Source: Methylacidiphilales bacterium
GTDB taxonomy: Bacteria; Verrucomicrobiota; Verrucomicrobiia; Methylacidiphilales; UBA1321
NCBI GenBank assembly: GCA_021272165.1
Contig: JAJSLK010000011.1
Location: 61,905-125,904 of the forward strand
Length of the DNA: 64,000 nt
Reading direction: 5' to 3'
The notes under the pieces: model-generated
Told to the model about the DNA's origin: nothing
Database searches by the model: none
The model's input: the letters and a program-made list of their open reading frames with translations, nothing else
Program-made: the position numbers and the translations under genes
In this document: in pieces, positions 17,940 through 26,403 of the stretch
Layout of the letters: each line of letters opens with the position of its first letter
Position numbering within the stretch: position 1 is the stretch's first letter

Positions 17940-18194
17940 TCACGGCTGATTTTTCCTCCAAAGATACCGCAACACCGACCCCAGGCCGGAGAAGCGAAAC
18001 GACGGGGCGATATATTTTTCGATGACATAAAACGCAAAATAGTAGAGCCGGCAAAATGACCAGATTGCCAGGACCAGCAGAGCTGCCATCCGCCAATCCG
18101 CCAGCCGGAAAAGAATCAGCGCGGACGAAATCAGGCCGATAAGTAAAAAGAGCGCCGCCTTGACCCATATCCAGCCCGGAGGAAGATCGCGCAT
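17940..18194 (-). CDS. Small membrane protein, 84 residues
   Basis: Not recognised. Two hydrophobic segments (about residues 10-28 and 34-56) are followed by aromatic and basic residues (LYYFAFYVIEKYIAPSFRF). The start is 8 bases after the stop of the TldE gene, so it is probably the third gene of the TldD-TldE transcript. Confidence 0.6.
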   Translation of the reverse strand: MRDLPPGWIWVKAALFLLIGLISSALILFRLADWRMAALLVLAIWSFCRLYYFAFYVIEKYIAPSFRFSGLGSVLRYLWRKNQP

Positions 18195-18202
18195 GGCCCA
18201 AC

Positions 18203-19540
18203 CTACACCGCGTCCGACACGCTCGACAGGGTAAACTCGTCGACCAGCAGTGTCGGCACCGCGATGGGAATGCCGATCGATTCCTCGCCGTAGGCCCGCA
18301 CCGACGGACCGAGGGCCACAACCTTGTTCAGCATCGCGACAGGGCTTTCGTTGAACCGGAAATTACAGACCGGCTTCACAATCTCACCGTGATCGATGAG
18401 GAAAACGCCGTCGCGGGTCAGGCCGGTCAGTAGCACCGTTTGCGGATCGACCTCGCGGATGTACCAGAACCGCGTGATGAGCAGGCCCCGCTTCGTCTGC
18501 TTGATCATCTCCTCCGTCGAGGTTGTGCCTCCGGTCATGGTCAAGGTCGTCGGCGACGGCACTGGCTGCCGCCCCGTTTTCTGCGCCCAATAACGGCCGC
18601 ATTGCAAATTCTTTAGCGTACCATTTTCAATCCACATCGTCTTCTGCGCCGGAAGACCGTCACTGGAATAAATCGACCCCGGCGCCAGCGTATCGTTCGG
18701 GTCGGAATAGATCGTGACATTCTTGCCAAAGATGTTCTCGCCCAGCCTCGACCCACCACCCTTCTTCGTCGCGAAATTGCGCCCCTCGTCAGCCGAACGC
18801 TGGTCGAACTCCTCACCCACCAGGATGCCGATTAGGTCGGACACCGCTGAGGGTTCCAAAATCACGGTATATTTTCCGGGCGAAAGCGTGGCCGGTTCGC
18901 GCGACTTCACCGCCTTGTCCATCGCCACCGCCCCCAACCCCGCGACATCCATCTTGCTGAAATCGAGGTGCGTCGTCCCCGCCCAACCGGCTCCGGTGCC
19001 GTCCGGAGTCCGGGCCGTCACCGTATGCAGCACATTGGTCTCCTGGTCGTAAACAAAAAGCCCCTGGCTCGTGCCGAAGCTCGAAAACGATGTGCCGCTA
19101 TCGAGAAAACCGGACACCTGCAAATTCTTGTCGCGCGCCTGCTGCAGCACTGGCTGGATCGCGTTGGCCAGCATCTCCGACGTCGTCGCCTGCGTCGCGG
19201 ACGAAAAAGCCGTGCCGGTCGCGTATCTCTGCGGCCCCAGCGGCGGCATGAATTCGGGATTTTCCGGCGCCAGCTTCGCCGTGGCTTCCGATGCTTCCAC
19301 CAGCGACGCCAGCGCATCGTCGCTCAGGTCGGTGGTCGAAGCCGAACCCGACCGCTTGCCAAAATGGGACTCAACGCCGATCCCGATGTCGCTCGGCGCT
19401 CCGTTGGTCGTCGCCATGTTCTGCGCAAAGCGGATATGCCGGTCCTCGCCGCCGCTGATCGTAACAATGCACGAGTCGGCCTTCGACAGGGCCAGCACCT
19501 TTTTCGTCAGGTCGCGCGCCTCCGTTTCACCCAGGATCAT
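18203..19540 (-). CDS. TldE/PmbA-family metalloprotease subunit
   Basis: A 445-residue member of the TldD/PmbA (peptidase U62) family. It lacks the HExxxH motif, which makes it the TldE/PmbA-like subunit; in E. coli TldE pairs with the catalytic TldD to degrade unfolded peptides and mature microcins. Typical features are a central GVESHFGKRSGSAST region and the C-terminal TLTMTGGTTSTEEMIKQTKRGLLI and VLLTGLTRDGVFLIDHGEI. Its ATG overlaps the TldD stop by four bases. No signal peptide is seen, unlike its partner. Confidence 0.85.
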   Translation of the reverse strand: MILGETEARDLTKKVLALSKADSCIVTISGGEDRHIRFAQNMATTNGAPSDIGIGVESHFGKRSGSASTTDLSDDALASLVEASEATAKLAPENPEFMPPLGPQRYATGTAFSSATQATTSEMLANAIQPVLQQARDKNLQVSGFLDSGTSFSSFGTSQGLFVYDQETNVLHTVTARTPDGTGAGWAGTTHLDFSKMDVAGLGAVAMDKAVKSREPATLSPGKYTVILEPSAVSDLIGILVGEEFDQRSADEGRNFATKKGGGSRLGENIFGKNVTIYSDPNDTLAPGSIYSSDGLPAQKTMWIENGTLKNLQCGRYWAQKTGRQPVPSPTTLTMTGGTTSTEEMIKQTKRGLLITRFWYIREVDPQTVLLTGLTRDGVFLIDHGEIVKPVCNFRFNESPVAMLNKVVALGPSVRAYGEESIGIPIAVPTLLVDEFTLSSVSDAV

Positions 19541-21126
19541 CCGATGTCCTTTCGTTCCGTGTTAAGCACAGTCACCTGCCGGAACCGCGCCGGAACCGCG
19601 CCGTGCGAAACCGGCGCGCTCTGCTCCGGCTGACCCTTGCCGCAATTCGGCGCCCCGCCGAGAAAATAGGTGCTCTTGTCGCCGATGCCGTCCATCGAGT
19701 TCCAAAACTCCACCGTGCTGCCCTGGTAGGCCACGTCCCGCAACATGCCGCCCAGCTTTCCGTTCCTGATCTCGTAGAAAAGCTGCCCGCCGAATTGGAA
19801 ATTGTGCCGCTGCTGGTCGATGCTCCAACTGCCATTGCCGACGATATAGATGCCGCGTTTCACGTCGGAGAACAAGTCTTCGAGCGAACATGGCTTCGGG
19901 TTGGGTTGCAGTGAAACGTTCGGCATCCGCTGGATGGGAAACGCCGACCAGCTCTCCGCAAAGGCGCAGCCGTTGGAACACTTCTGGCCGATAAGCTGCG
20001 CCTGCCCGATGGCCATCTGGTAATTGACGAAGACACCGTCCTTAATGATCGGAAACTCGGCACCGATCGACCGGATGCCGTCGTCATCGTAACCGACGGT
20101 CGAAAGCCCACCCTCCTGGCTCCGGTCAGCCACGATGTTCATCAGGTGGCTGCCGTAACGCAACTTGCCCAGCTTGTCCGGCGTGCAAAACGTCGTCCCC
20201 GCAAAATTCGCCTCCCACCCAAGCGCCCGGTCGAGCTCCGTGGGGTGTCCCACCGATTCGTGGATCGTCAGCCAGAGATTCGTCGGGTCGAGCACCAGAT
20301 CGTAATCGTCCGGAGCGACCGGCTTGGCCTTGAGTTTTTCCCGCGCCTGCTCCGCCGCTTTGGCCGCCTCGCCGATAAAATCGTAATCGAGAATGTAGTC
20401 GTAGCCGCTGCCCCGCGGCGCGGCGAGCGTATCGCGCGAGGCGAATTTCCCCGTCGTCTTGTCGATCACCGTAACCTCCGAGTCGGGCATCGTCCGCACC
20501 CGCGTCTGCGTGATCCGGCTGCCCGTGCTCGAGGCTAAAAATTTCTCCTCCCGCACAAAGGCGAACGATATCGTCGCGTAATCGGCCCCGGCCTTCAGCG
20601 CCGCCTCGTTGATCGCCAGCATCCGGTCGATCTTCTCGTCCGAATGGACCAGGAACGGATCGGTCTTCATCGGCATCGTCCATTCGTCCTGATACGACGG
20701 CAAATCCTCGAGGACAAATTTCCGCGCCTGCAACCGCTGGCTTGCCTTCGCCACGTCCACCGCCCGGTTCACCGCCGCCTTCACTTCGTCTTCCGTCGCC
20801 AGCGAACTGCTCGCATACCCCCACGTCCCGTCGAGCAACACGCGCACGCCGAACCCGGCGCTCAAGCCCGTCGACGACTCCTCCAGCCGATGCTCGCGCA
20901 CCTCCACATACTCGCTCTGGTAGCGGCAGAGACGAAAATCGGCGTACGACGCCCCCATCGCTTTCGCCGTGCCCAGGGCCACGTCGGCCAGGTGAAGCTT
21001 CGCACTCAAATCGAGCTTCTCCGCCACTGCCGCTGCCGCGTTCCGCACGCCGAGAAAAAGTGTCGAAGGCAAAAGCGTCGCGCAGGCGCACCCGCCCATC
21101 GAGCGGATAAAGGAGCGGCGATTCAC
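19537..21126 (-). CDS. TldD-family metalloprotease with twin-arginine-like signal
   Basis: A 529-residue catalytic TldD-family protein. The zinc motif HESVGH is at residues 289-294, and the conserved C-terminal Cys lies in GGAPNCGKGQPEQSAPVSHG. The family usually removes residues from peptides inside the TldD/TldE heterodimer. The N-terminus (MNRRSFIRSMGG, then a hydrophobic stretch to about residue 32) resembles a Tat signal. This suggests a folded, metal-loaded form may be exported, unlike cytoplasmic E. coli TldD. It is the first gene of the TldD-TldE-small membrane protein transcript, with a four-base overlap. Confidence 0.85.
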   Translation of the reverse strand: MNRRSFIRSMGGCACATLLPSTLFLGVRNAAAAVAEKLDLSAKLHLADVALGTAKAMGASYADFRLCRYQSEYVEVREHRLEESSTGLSAGFGVRVLLDGTWGYASSSLATEDEVKAAVNRAVDVAKASQRLQARKFVLEDLPSYQDEWTMPMKTDPFLVHSDEKIDRMLAINEAALKAGADYATISFAFVREEKFLASSTGSRITQTRVRTMPDSEVTVIDKTTGKFASRDTLAAPRGSGYDYILDYDFIGEAAKAAEQAREKLKAKPVAPDDYDLVLDPTNLWLTIHESVGHPTELDRALGWEANFAGTTFCTPDKLGKLRYGSHLMNIVADRSQEGGLSTVGYDDDGIRSIGAEFPIIKDGVFVNYQMAIGQAQLIGQKCSNGCAFAESWSAFPIQRMPNVSLQPNPKPCSLEDLFSDVKRGIYIVGNGSWSIDQQRHNFQFGGQLFYEIRNGKLGGMLRDVAYQGSTVEFWNSMDGIGDKSTYFLGGAPNCGKGQPEQSAPVSHGAVPARFRQVTVLNTERKDIG

Positions 21127-21209
21127 AGCAAAACTGTGCTTCCCGCCGAGGGAAAAGTCAAAACAACCAGCCGTTACAGATATGTAGGCATGAATGGCTG
21201 GCGGAAAAC

Positions 21210-21243
21210 AAAAAAACCGGCGCCGCCATCAGGCAACGCCGGT
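21210..21243 (-). terminator. Rho-independent terminator of the RRM gene
   Basis: On the minus strand ACCGGCG and CGCCGGT (plus coordinates 21237-21243 and 21216-21222) form a 7-bp stem followed by a T-rich run. It ends 26 bases after the stop of the RNA-binding protein gene. Confidence 0.8.
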
Positions 21244-21269
21244 TATTAAGACGAAATTCTTCCGGGACT

Positions 21270-21899
21270 CTAGACCGTCGCGTCCGGGCTGCTGCCCGCT
21301 TCCGATTCCTGCGAGCTCGCGCTCGGGCGCTTGTCGACTTTCGCGCCGCTCACCACGATCTGCCGGCCGAGAAAATCGGTCCGGTTCAGCTTCGCGGCGG
21401 CTTCCTTCGCCGTCTCCAGCGTCTCCATCTCGACGAAGCCGAAGCCCTTCGAGCGATTCGCATGACGGTCCATCGCGATCTCAACGTTCTTCACCGACCC
21501 GATCTTCGAGAAAAGATCATAGAGGTCGCTCTCCGCTGCCTCGTAGGCCAGATTGCCGACGTAGAGCTTGGGCGAGACGATCTCCGGCGGGACCAGATCC
21601 GCCTTCGGACGTTCCTCGCGCCGGGGACGATCCGCCTTCGGTTCCTTCTCCTTGAAATCGGGCCGCGACGCGCCCGAACGCAACGGCTTGCTTTCCGGCT
21701 TCGACTTCTTGCCGGAGAACCAGCCGAGCAGCTTGCCCAGGAAACCTTCCTTTTTCTTCGGGGCAGTGGATGTCCCGTTGCTGTGCACCCGGCTCTCACT
21801 GCCATGACGAACATGGCCGCCACGACCCCGTCCACCACGCCGGCGGCGTCCGCCGCCGCTACTTCCGCTTCCGCCTCGAGGGCGATAATCTGAATTCAT
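21270..21899 (-). CDS. RRM-domain RNA-binding protein with RG-rich N-terminus
   Basis: A 209-residue protein. The start at 21899 (MNSDYRPRGG) is preferred over one at 21935, as it begins directly with the glycine/arginine-rich segment (residues 3-30, GGGRRRRGGRGRGG). A basic, lysine/proline-rich linker leads to one RRM domain at about residues 118-195 with RNP2 LYVGNLAY and RNP1 KGFGFVEM. The C-terminus is Ser/Glu-rich. Such proteins bind single-stranded RNA, often during cold stress. A long upstream gap and a strong downstream terminator suggest its own transcript. Confidence 0.88.
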   Translation of the reverse strand: MNSDYRPRGGSGSSGGGRRRRGGRGRGGHVRHGSESRVHSNGTSTAPKKKEGFLGKLLGWFSGKKSKPESKPLRSGASRPDFKEKEPKADRPRREERPKADLVPPEIVSPKLYVGNLAYEAAESDLYDLFSKIGSVKNVEIAMDRHANRSKGFGFVEMETLETAKEAAAKLNRTDFLGRQIVVSGAKVDKRPSASSQESEAGSSPDATV

Positions 21900-22481
21900 G
21901 TACTGTTGTCGACATGTCGTGAACCGCGCGGCCACATGACTGGCCCGCGCTCTTTTTCAGGCTCTAGACGCCCGCTTCAACCTCTGCGCCGATTCGCCCC
22001 TCGTTCCGGGTGCGAAAATCTTTGGTCTCCTTGGCCCCCTGGCCGCTCGACAAAAGATGCGTTCCCACTGCGCCAAAGGACCGTCCTCCGATCCCGCATG
22101 ACCGCGCAGGTACTGCCGCGCCCCTAAGGGCTGGACTGATAAACGGCAATTCCATGGGAATAATGAAGCAGGTGATAAGTCCTGTGGTCGCCGGGGACAA
22201 GCTTGGCGTCAAGAAAGCTCCGGGCAAATGCGCACCGGGCTGGAGGTTGCGTGTGACCCTGTTCCCAACTCCATTTTGATGGGACCAAGGGCGCCTGCTG
22301 CCCCGACCACGAAAGACTTCACAACATGTTCCTTTCTGAAAATGGGTCTAGCGGAAAACCTCTAATAGGCAAACTAAATCACTCTCCCGGTGGGATTTAC
22401 CTCTGTCGTTCGTCATCCCGAGCGAATGGGTAGCCGCCGATGTCCCCATCGGCGGATCGTCCTTCGGAAGGCAACACCGCC
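21900..22481. other. 582-base gap with long-range stems; possible structured RNA
   Basis: No convincing gene. Between 22177 and 22319 an outer interrupted stem (AAGTC, GTGGTCG and GGG on the left; CCC, CGACCAC and GACTT on the right) encloses about 100 bases, which hold a further stem TGGAGgTTG with CAACTCCA and a small CCAT/ATGG hairpin. This could be a small RNA on either strand, or the leader of the RRM gene. It shows none of the conserved cores of RNase P, SRP or tmRNA that I know. A dispersed palindrome lies at the right end (22434-22455). Confidence 0.3.
22434..22455. repeat. Dispersed palindrome, family A
   Basis: CCGCCGAT and ATCGGCGG are separated by GTCCCC; 'GGTAG' precedes it. A part of the GTCATCCCGAGC repeat (family B) is fused just upstream. 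Other copies are at 45605, 48015 and 53599. Confidence 0.8.
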
Positions 22482-23558
22482 CTAAAGCGACGCCAGACAC
22501 CCATCCAGCCAGCCCAACAGCTCGCGGATGTTTTCCGTCGTCTCGTCACCCATCGTCGAGATGCGGAAGCTCGTGCCCTTGATCTTCCCGTAGCCGCCGT
22601 CGATCGTGCACGAATGCTTCGTCTTCAGCGTGCTGATCAGCTTCGGCACATCGATGTTCTTGTTGTTCGCCACGCAGGTCAGCGAAATCGACTCGTATCC
22701 CTCCTTCGGGAAGAGATTGAAGCCGTGCTTCTTCGCCCAGGCACGCGCCAGCTTTGCGTTCTCCAGATGCCGCGCGTAGCGGGCCTCCTGCCCCTCGGCC
22801 AGGATATCCTCAATCTTGCTCTGCAACGCGTAGAAATGGGAAATGCTCGGCGTCGTCGGCGTCATGCTGTTTTCCTGGTTCTTCTTGAACTCCAGGAAAT
22901 CGAAATAATAACCGCGGTCCTTAATCGTCGCCGCCTTTGCGAAGGCCTTCTCCGACACCGCAAAAACCGCCGCGCCCGCCGGCAACGCCAGTGCCTTCTG
23001 CGTACCCGCCAGCATCACGTCGATACCCAGCTCATCGAACGGAATCTTCATCGCGGTGAACGACGAGACTGTATCGACGATGAACTGGACGTCGGGATAC
23101 TTCTTCATCACCGCGGCGATCTCCCACAGCGGGTTCATCGTCCCGGTGCTCGTCTCGTTATGGATCAGCGTGACCGCGTCAAACTCGCCCGTCGCCAGCT
23201 TCGCGTCGATGTCGGCGGCCAGGATCGGCTGGCCCCATTCCACCTGCAGCGCCTCGGCCTGCTTGCCGCACTTCTTCGCCACGTCAAACCACTTGTCCGA
23301 AAACGCGCCACTCATGCAGCACAGCACCTTCTTGCTCACCAGGTTCCGGATCGCCCCTTCCATCACGCCCCAGGCCGAGCTCGTGCTCACGAACACCGGC
23401 TGCTTCGTGTAAAAAAGCTGCTGCAGGCCCGGCTGCACCGCCGCGTTCAGCGTCTGAAAATCCTTCGAGCGATGACCGATCATCGGCTTCGAAAACGCGC
23501 GCATCGTTTTTTCCGACACTTCCACCGGTCCAGGAGCAAAGAGCTTGATGTGAGTCAT
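22482..23558 (-). CDS. Class V aminotransferase (alanine-glyoxylate / serine-pyruvate type)
   Basis: A 358-residue PLP enzyme. The N-terminal LFAPGPVEVSEKTM ... IGHRSKDF is typical of the alanine-glyoxylate/serine-pyruvate aminotransferase branch; the acidic PLP residue is in FIVDTVSSF and the Schiff-base lysine in GTQKALALP. It could serve glyoxylate/serine metabolism or stand in for SerC. No pathway partner is adjacent. It is transcribed leftwards; the upstream gap to the AT-rich gene at 23783 carries a palindromic repeat. Confidence 0.85.
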   Translation of the reverse strand: MTHIKLFAPGPVEVSEKTMRAFSKPMIGHRSKDFQTLNAAVQPGLQQLFYTKQPVFVSTSSAWGVMEGAIRNLVSKKVLCCMSGAFSDKWFDVAKKCGKQAEALQVEWGQPILAADIDAKLATGEFDAVTLIHNETSTGTMNPLWEIAAVMKKYPDVQFIVDTVSSFTAMKIPFDELGIDVMLAGTQKALALPAGAAVFAVSEKAFAKAATIKDRGYYFDFLEFKKNQENSMTPTTPSISHFYALQSKIEDILAEGQEARYARHLENAKLARAWAKKHGFNLFPKEGYESISLTCVANNKNIDVPKLISTLKTKHSCTIDGGYGKIKGTSFRISTMGDETTENIRELLGWLDGCLASL

Positions 23559-23749
23559 AAAATAAATGAGGTGAGGGCCGATTCTAACTCCCGCGCCCCT
23601 CCTTTAACAGGAAAAGATCAGGGAAATTGCAAAATCCCGCCTCCCTTCCGGGACTTTTTACGCATTGCTTGCGAAAAGAGCTTACCGCAAAAAGCAGGAA
23701 CCAAGCGGAGTGGAGATTCTTACCCCTGAATGTGGCTACTTTAATTGCC

Positions 23750-23780
23750 CCTCGTTCCCAAACTCTATTTGGGAACGAGG
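23750..23780. repeat. Dispersed palindrome, family C (left copy)
   Basis: A perfect 13-bp arm pair: CCTCGTTCCCAAA and TTTGGGAACGAGG around a 5-base loop. It lies directly after the stop of the AT-rich gene 23783-24247; a sister copy is on its other side at 24275. Confidence 0.85.
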
Positions 23781-23782
23781 GA

Positions 23783-24247
23783 TCAGATACCAACCACCTC
23801 AACCTCAAAATCTAACTTTTTGTCTGCAATACTTGAAACGCTTTTTACAAAAGCACTCAGTAATCTTTTAGCGCCTTTTTGGGGCGTAATAAAAACAAGT
23901 CGAACTAATCTGTGATTCTGAGATTCTTGATTATGTACCGCTAATTTGAAGATATCACGATAAAACTCGAAATGAGTGTTTTTGGGTGAAACTTTAAGTT
24001 CGAACGCTATCCATTCATGTATATCGACCAAATCGATTTTCTCGTGGCCAACGGACAGGGACGCAACTGGGTATTCCTTATGGAATCTGGCTCCAAAATG
24101 ATTCAAAACTGCTTCCTGCCATTCACGATTAATCCGCTGTGCAGATCTTGTCTGGGTGGAAACGTGAGACCCATCTTTCCAATTTTCTTGGTGAATCCTT
24201 CTTGCTAACTCCACGACTGTCGACTGCGATTTATCGAAGGCCCCCAT
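23783..24247 (-). CDS. AT-rich accessory gene, PD-(D/E)XK nuclease-like protein
   Basis: A 154-residue protein starting MGAFDKSQSTVVELARRI. A continuous frame extends far upstream through ilvD, but only this part has its own composition: clearly AT-rich compared with all neighbours, suggesting horizontal transfer. The core has E58 (HKEYP), D72/D75 (KIDLVDIHEW) and E83-x-K85 (AFELKV), the order and spacing of a PD-(D/E)XK nuclease fold, followed by a helix with HFEFYRDIFKLAVHNQ. It may be a small homing/repair or defence nuclease. It is bracketed by two family C palindromes and lies downstream of ilvD on the same strand. Assignment is by motif only. Confidence 0.6.
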   Translation of the reverse strand: MGAFDKSQSTVVELARRIHQENWKDGSHVSTQTRSAQRINREWQEAVLNHFGARFHKEYPVASLSVGHEKIDLVDIHEWIAFELKVSPKNTHFEFYRDIFKLAVHNQESQNHRLVRLVFITPQKGAKRLLSAFVKSVSSIADKKLDFEVEVVGI

Positions 24248-24274
24248 ATACACAATCCTCCATTTTGAATTTCT

Positions 24275-24299
24275 CGTTCCCAAACTCCATTTGGGAACG
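24275..24299. repeat. Dispersed palindrome, family C (right copy)
   Basis: CGTTCCCAAA and TTTGGGAACG flank CTCCA. With the copy at 23750 it brackets the AT-rich nuclease-like gene, and it may also act as the 3' hairpin of ilvD. Confidence 0.8.
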
Positions 24300-24333
24300 C
24301 CATCGTCCGTGCAACTCCGTTGCTCTTCACCGC

Positions 24334-26061
24334 TCAGCCCTCCAAATTCCCATCCGTAATTGCGCCGAGATGCGCCTGGCTCACGTGATCGGCGTACTTG
24401 GCGAGGACGCCCCGCTTCTTCACTGGTGGACGAGGCTTGAGCGCCTTGCGACGCTTGGCCAGTTCCTTCGCGGGCACCTCCAGTGTCAGCAGCCGCGTGC
24501 GGGCATCGATGGAAATCATGTCGCCGTTTTTCACCAGCGCCAGCGGACCGCCCAGGTGCGCCTCGGGCGAAATATGCCCCACCACAAAGCCGTGCGTGCC
24601 GCCCGAAAAACGGCCGTCGGTGATCAGCGCCACATCCTTGCCCAGGCCGCGCCCCATGATCGCCGAGGTCGGCGCGAGCATCTCCCTCATGCCGGGACCG
24701 CCCTTCGGCCCCTCGTAACGGATCACGATCACGTCGCCCTTCTTGATCTTCCCGGAAAGAATCGCCTGCAGCGTCGCCTCCTCGGAATCGAAGACACGCG
24801 CGCGGCCCCGGAAGCTCTCGCCCTCCTTGCCCGAAATTTTGGCCACTCCGCCGAGCGGTGCCAGGTTCCCATAAAGCACCACGAGATGGCTCGTCGGCTT
24901 GATCGGGTTGTCGAAACCGTGGATCACGTCCTGTCCCGGTGGATAGGGCTTCACGTGGCGCAAATTCTCCGCCACGGTCTGGCCGGTCACCGTCAGGCAA
25001 TCGCCGTGGAGCAGCCCCTTGTCGAGCAGCATCTTCATCAGCGGCGTCAGGCCGCCGATCCCCACCAGCGCTGACATCACATACTTGCCGCTCGGCTTCA
25101 GGTCGGCCAGCACCGGCACCCGCTTGCCGATCCGCGTGAAGTCGTCGAGCGTCAGCTTTACTCCCGCCGCGTGGGCGATGGCCAGCAAATGCAGCACCGC
25201 GTTGGTCGACCCGCCCAGCGCAATGACCACAGTGATCGCGTTCTCGAACGCCTTCTTCGTCATGATGTCGAGCGGCCGGATGCCGAGGTCGAGCAGCCGG
25301 TGCACCGCCGCGCCCGCGTTGAGCGCATCGTCCTTCTTCGCCGTCGAAATCGCGTTCTGCGCCGAGCTGTTCGGCAGGCTCATGCCCAGCGCCTCGATCG
25401 CGCACGCCATCGTGTTGGCTGTGTACATGCCGCCGCACGAACCCGCGCCGGGAATCGCGCACTGCTCGAGCTCCGCAAGATCGCCGTCGCTCATCTTCCC
25501 CGCCGCGTGCGTTCCCACCGCCTCGAACACCGACACGATGTCGACGTCGCGTTTCTGGAAACAGCCCGGCAGGATCGTCCCGCCGTAAACGAAAATCGAG
25601 GGCCGGTTCAGCCGCGCCAGCGCGATCAGGCAGCCCGGCATGTTCTTGTCGCAGCCGCCGAGGGCCACCAGCCCGTCGAAAAGCTCGCACCCGGCCACCG
25701 TCTCGATCGAATCGGCGATCACCTCGCGCGACACCAGCGAATATTTCATCCCCTGCGTTCCCATCGAGATGCCGTCCGAAATTGTGATCGTGTTAAAAAT
25801 AAGCGGCTTGCTTCCCGCCTTGGCCACGCCTTCCGCCGCCGCGATGGCCAGCTGGTCGATGTGAATGTTGCAGGGCGTCACCTGGCTCCAGGTCGACGCC
25901 ACACCGATCTGCGACTTCTGAAAATCGCCCCGCTCGAAACCAACCGCATGCAGCATGGCGCGGCTCTGCGCCCGTTCCGGCGCCTCGACCAGCAGCCCGG
26001 ACCAGTGACGATGAAGCGAGAGGCGGGACTTGGCCGATTTTTTGGACGTGGATGATTTCAT
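24334..26061 (-). CDS. ilvD: Dihydroxy-acid dehydratase
   Basis: A 575-residue Fe-S enzyme that dehydrates 2,3-dihydroxy acids to 2-keto acids in valine, leucine and isoleucine synthesis (and for pantothenate). Signature segments: [20 protein letters not shown] (cluster Cys), [15 protein letters not shown], and near the C-terminus [19 protein letters not shown]. The length is normal. It stands alone; 5 bases upstream of its start begins a MITE-like element, so its promoter is probably inside or beyond that element. Confidence 0.96.
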   Translation of the reverse strand: MKSSTSKKSAKSRLSLHRHWSGLLVEAPERAQSRAMLHAVGFERGDFQKSQIGVASTWSQVTPCNIHIDQLAIAAAEGVAKAGSKPLIFNTITISDGISMGTQGMKYSLVSREVIADSIETVAGCELFDGLVALGGCDKNMPGCLIALARLNRPSIFVYGGTILPGCFQKRDVDIVSVFEAVGTHAAGKMSDGDLAELEQCAIPGAGSCGGMYTANTMACAIEALGMSLPNSSAQNAISTAKKDDALNAGAAVHRLLDLGIRPLDIMTKKAFENAITVVIALGGSTNAVLHLLAIAHAAGVKLTLDDFTRIGKRVPVLADLKPSGKYVMSALVGIGGLTPLMKMLLDKGLLHGDCLTVTGQTVAENLRHVKPYPPGQDVIHGFDNPIKPTSHLVVLYGNLAPLGGVAKISGKEGESFRGRARVFDSEEATLQAILSGKIKKGDVIVIRYEGPKGGPGMREMLAPTSAIMGRGLGKDVALITDGRFSGGTHGFVVGHISPEAHLGGPLALVKNGDMISIDARTRLLTLEVPAKELAKRRKALKPRPPVKKRGVLAKYADHVSQAHLGAITDGNLEG

Positions 26062-26066
26062 GGGTC

Positions 26067-26345
26067 TAGAGGCTGTCCGAAAAGCCAGCCTGGGTCACGC
26101 CGAAAGCCTTTTTGCCTTGGGACGAGGAGTTCGAGCGAGGAGCATAGCTCAAGCTACGTGACGAGCGAGCGACGAAGTCCCAAGGCAAAAGAGCCTCGGC
26201 CCAAAGGGTGACGGCGAATGGAGGCCAAACTCTTCGTTGCTCTGTCGGTCGAGTAGCACTGCGGCTACACTCCCTCCCTCGTGCCTCGATTCGGCCTCCA
26301 TTCGACTCGTCACGCGACCTAGGCTGGCTTTTCGGACAGCCTCTA
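26067..26345. mobile_element. MITE-like element, 279 bp, with nested inverted repeats
   Basis: The ends are inverted repeats: TAGAGGCTGTCCGAAAAGCC begins both ends on opposite strands; 25 bases match exactly, then similarity continues to about 34. Inside are two more perfect stems: TTTTGCCTTGGGAC (26110-26123) with GTCCCAAGGCAAAA (26177-26190), and CGAATGGAGGCC (26215-26226) with GGCCTCCATTCG (26293-26304). It therefore folds as a three-way junction. TA at both outer ends may be the target duplication. No open frame. The ends resemble insertion-sequence termini, so it is probably a non-autonomous derivative. Confidence 0.8.
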
Positions 26346-26403
26346 TCAGCCTACGAGACAGGCCGCCTCTGAAAAAGCGAAATTATGGGAGTGCCCGCGA
26401 CGA

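Noticed and set aside
24248..25690. Long open frame antisense-free on the minus strand joining the nuclease-like gene to ilvD DNA
   Set aside because: Its first ~480 residues are a +1 frame shadow of ilvD (Arg/Gly/Ala-rich, no motif). Only the AT-rich 3' part from 24247 is a credible gene.
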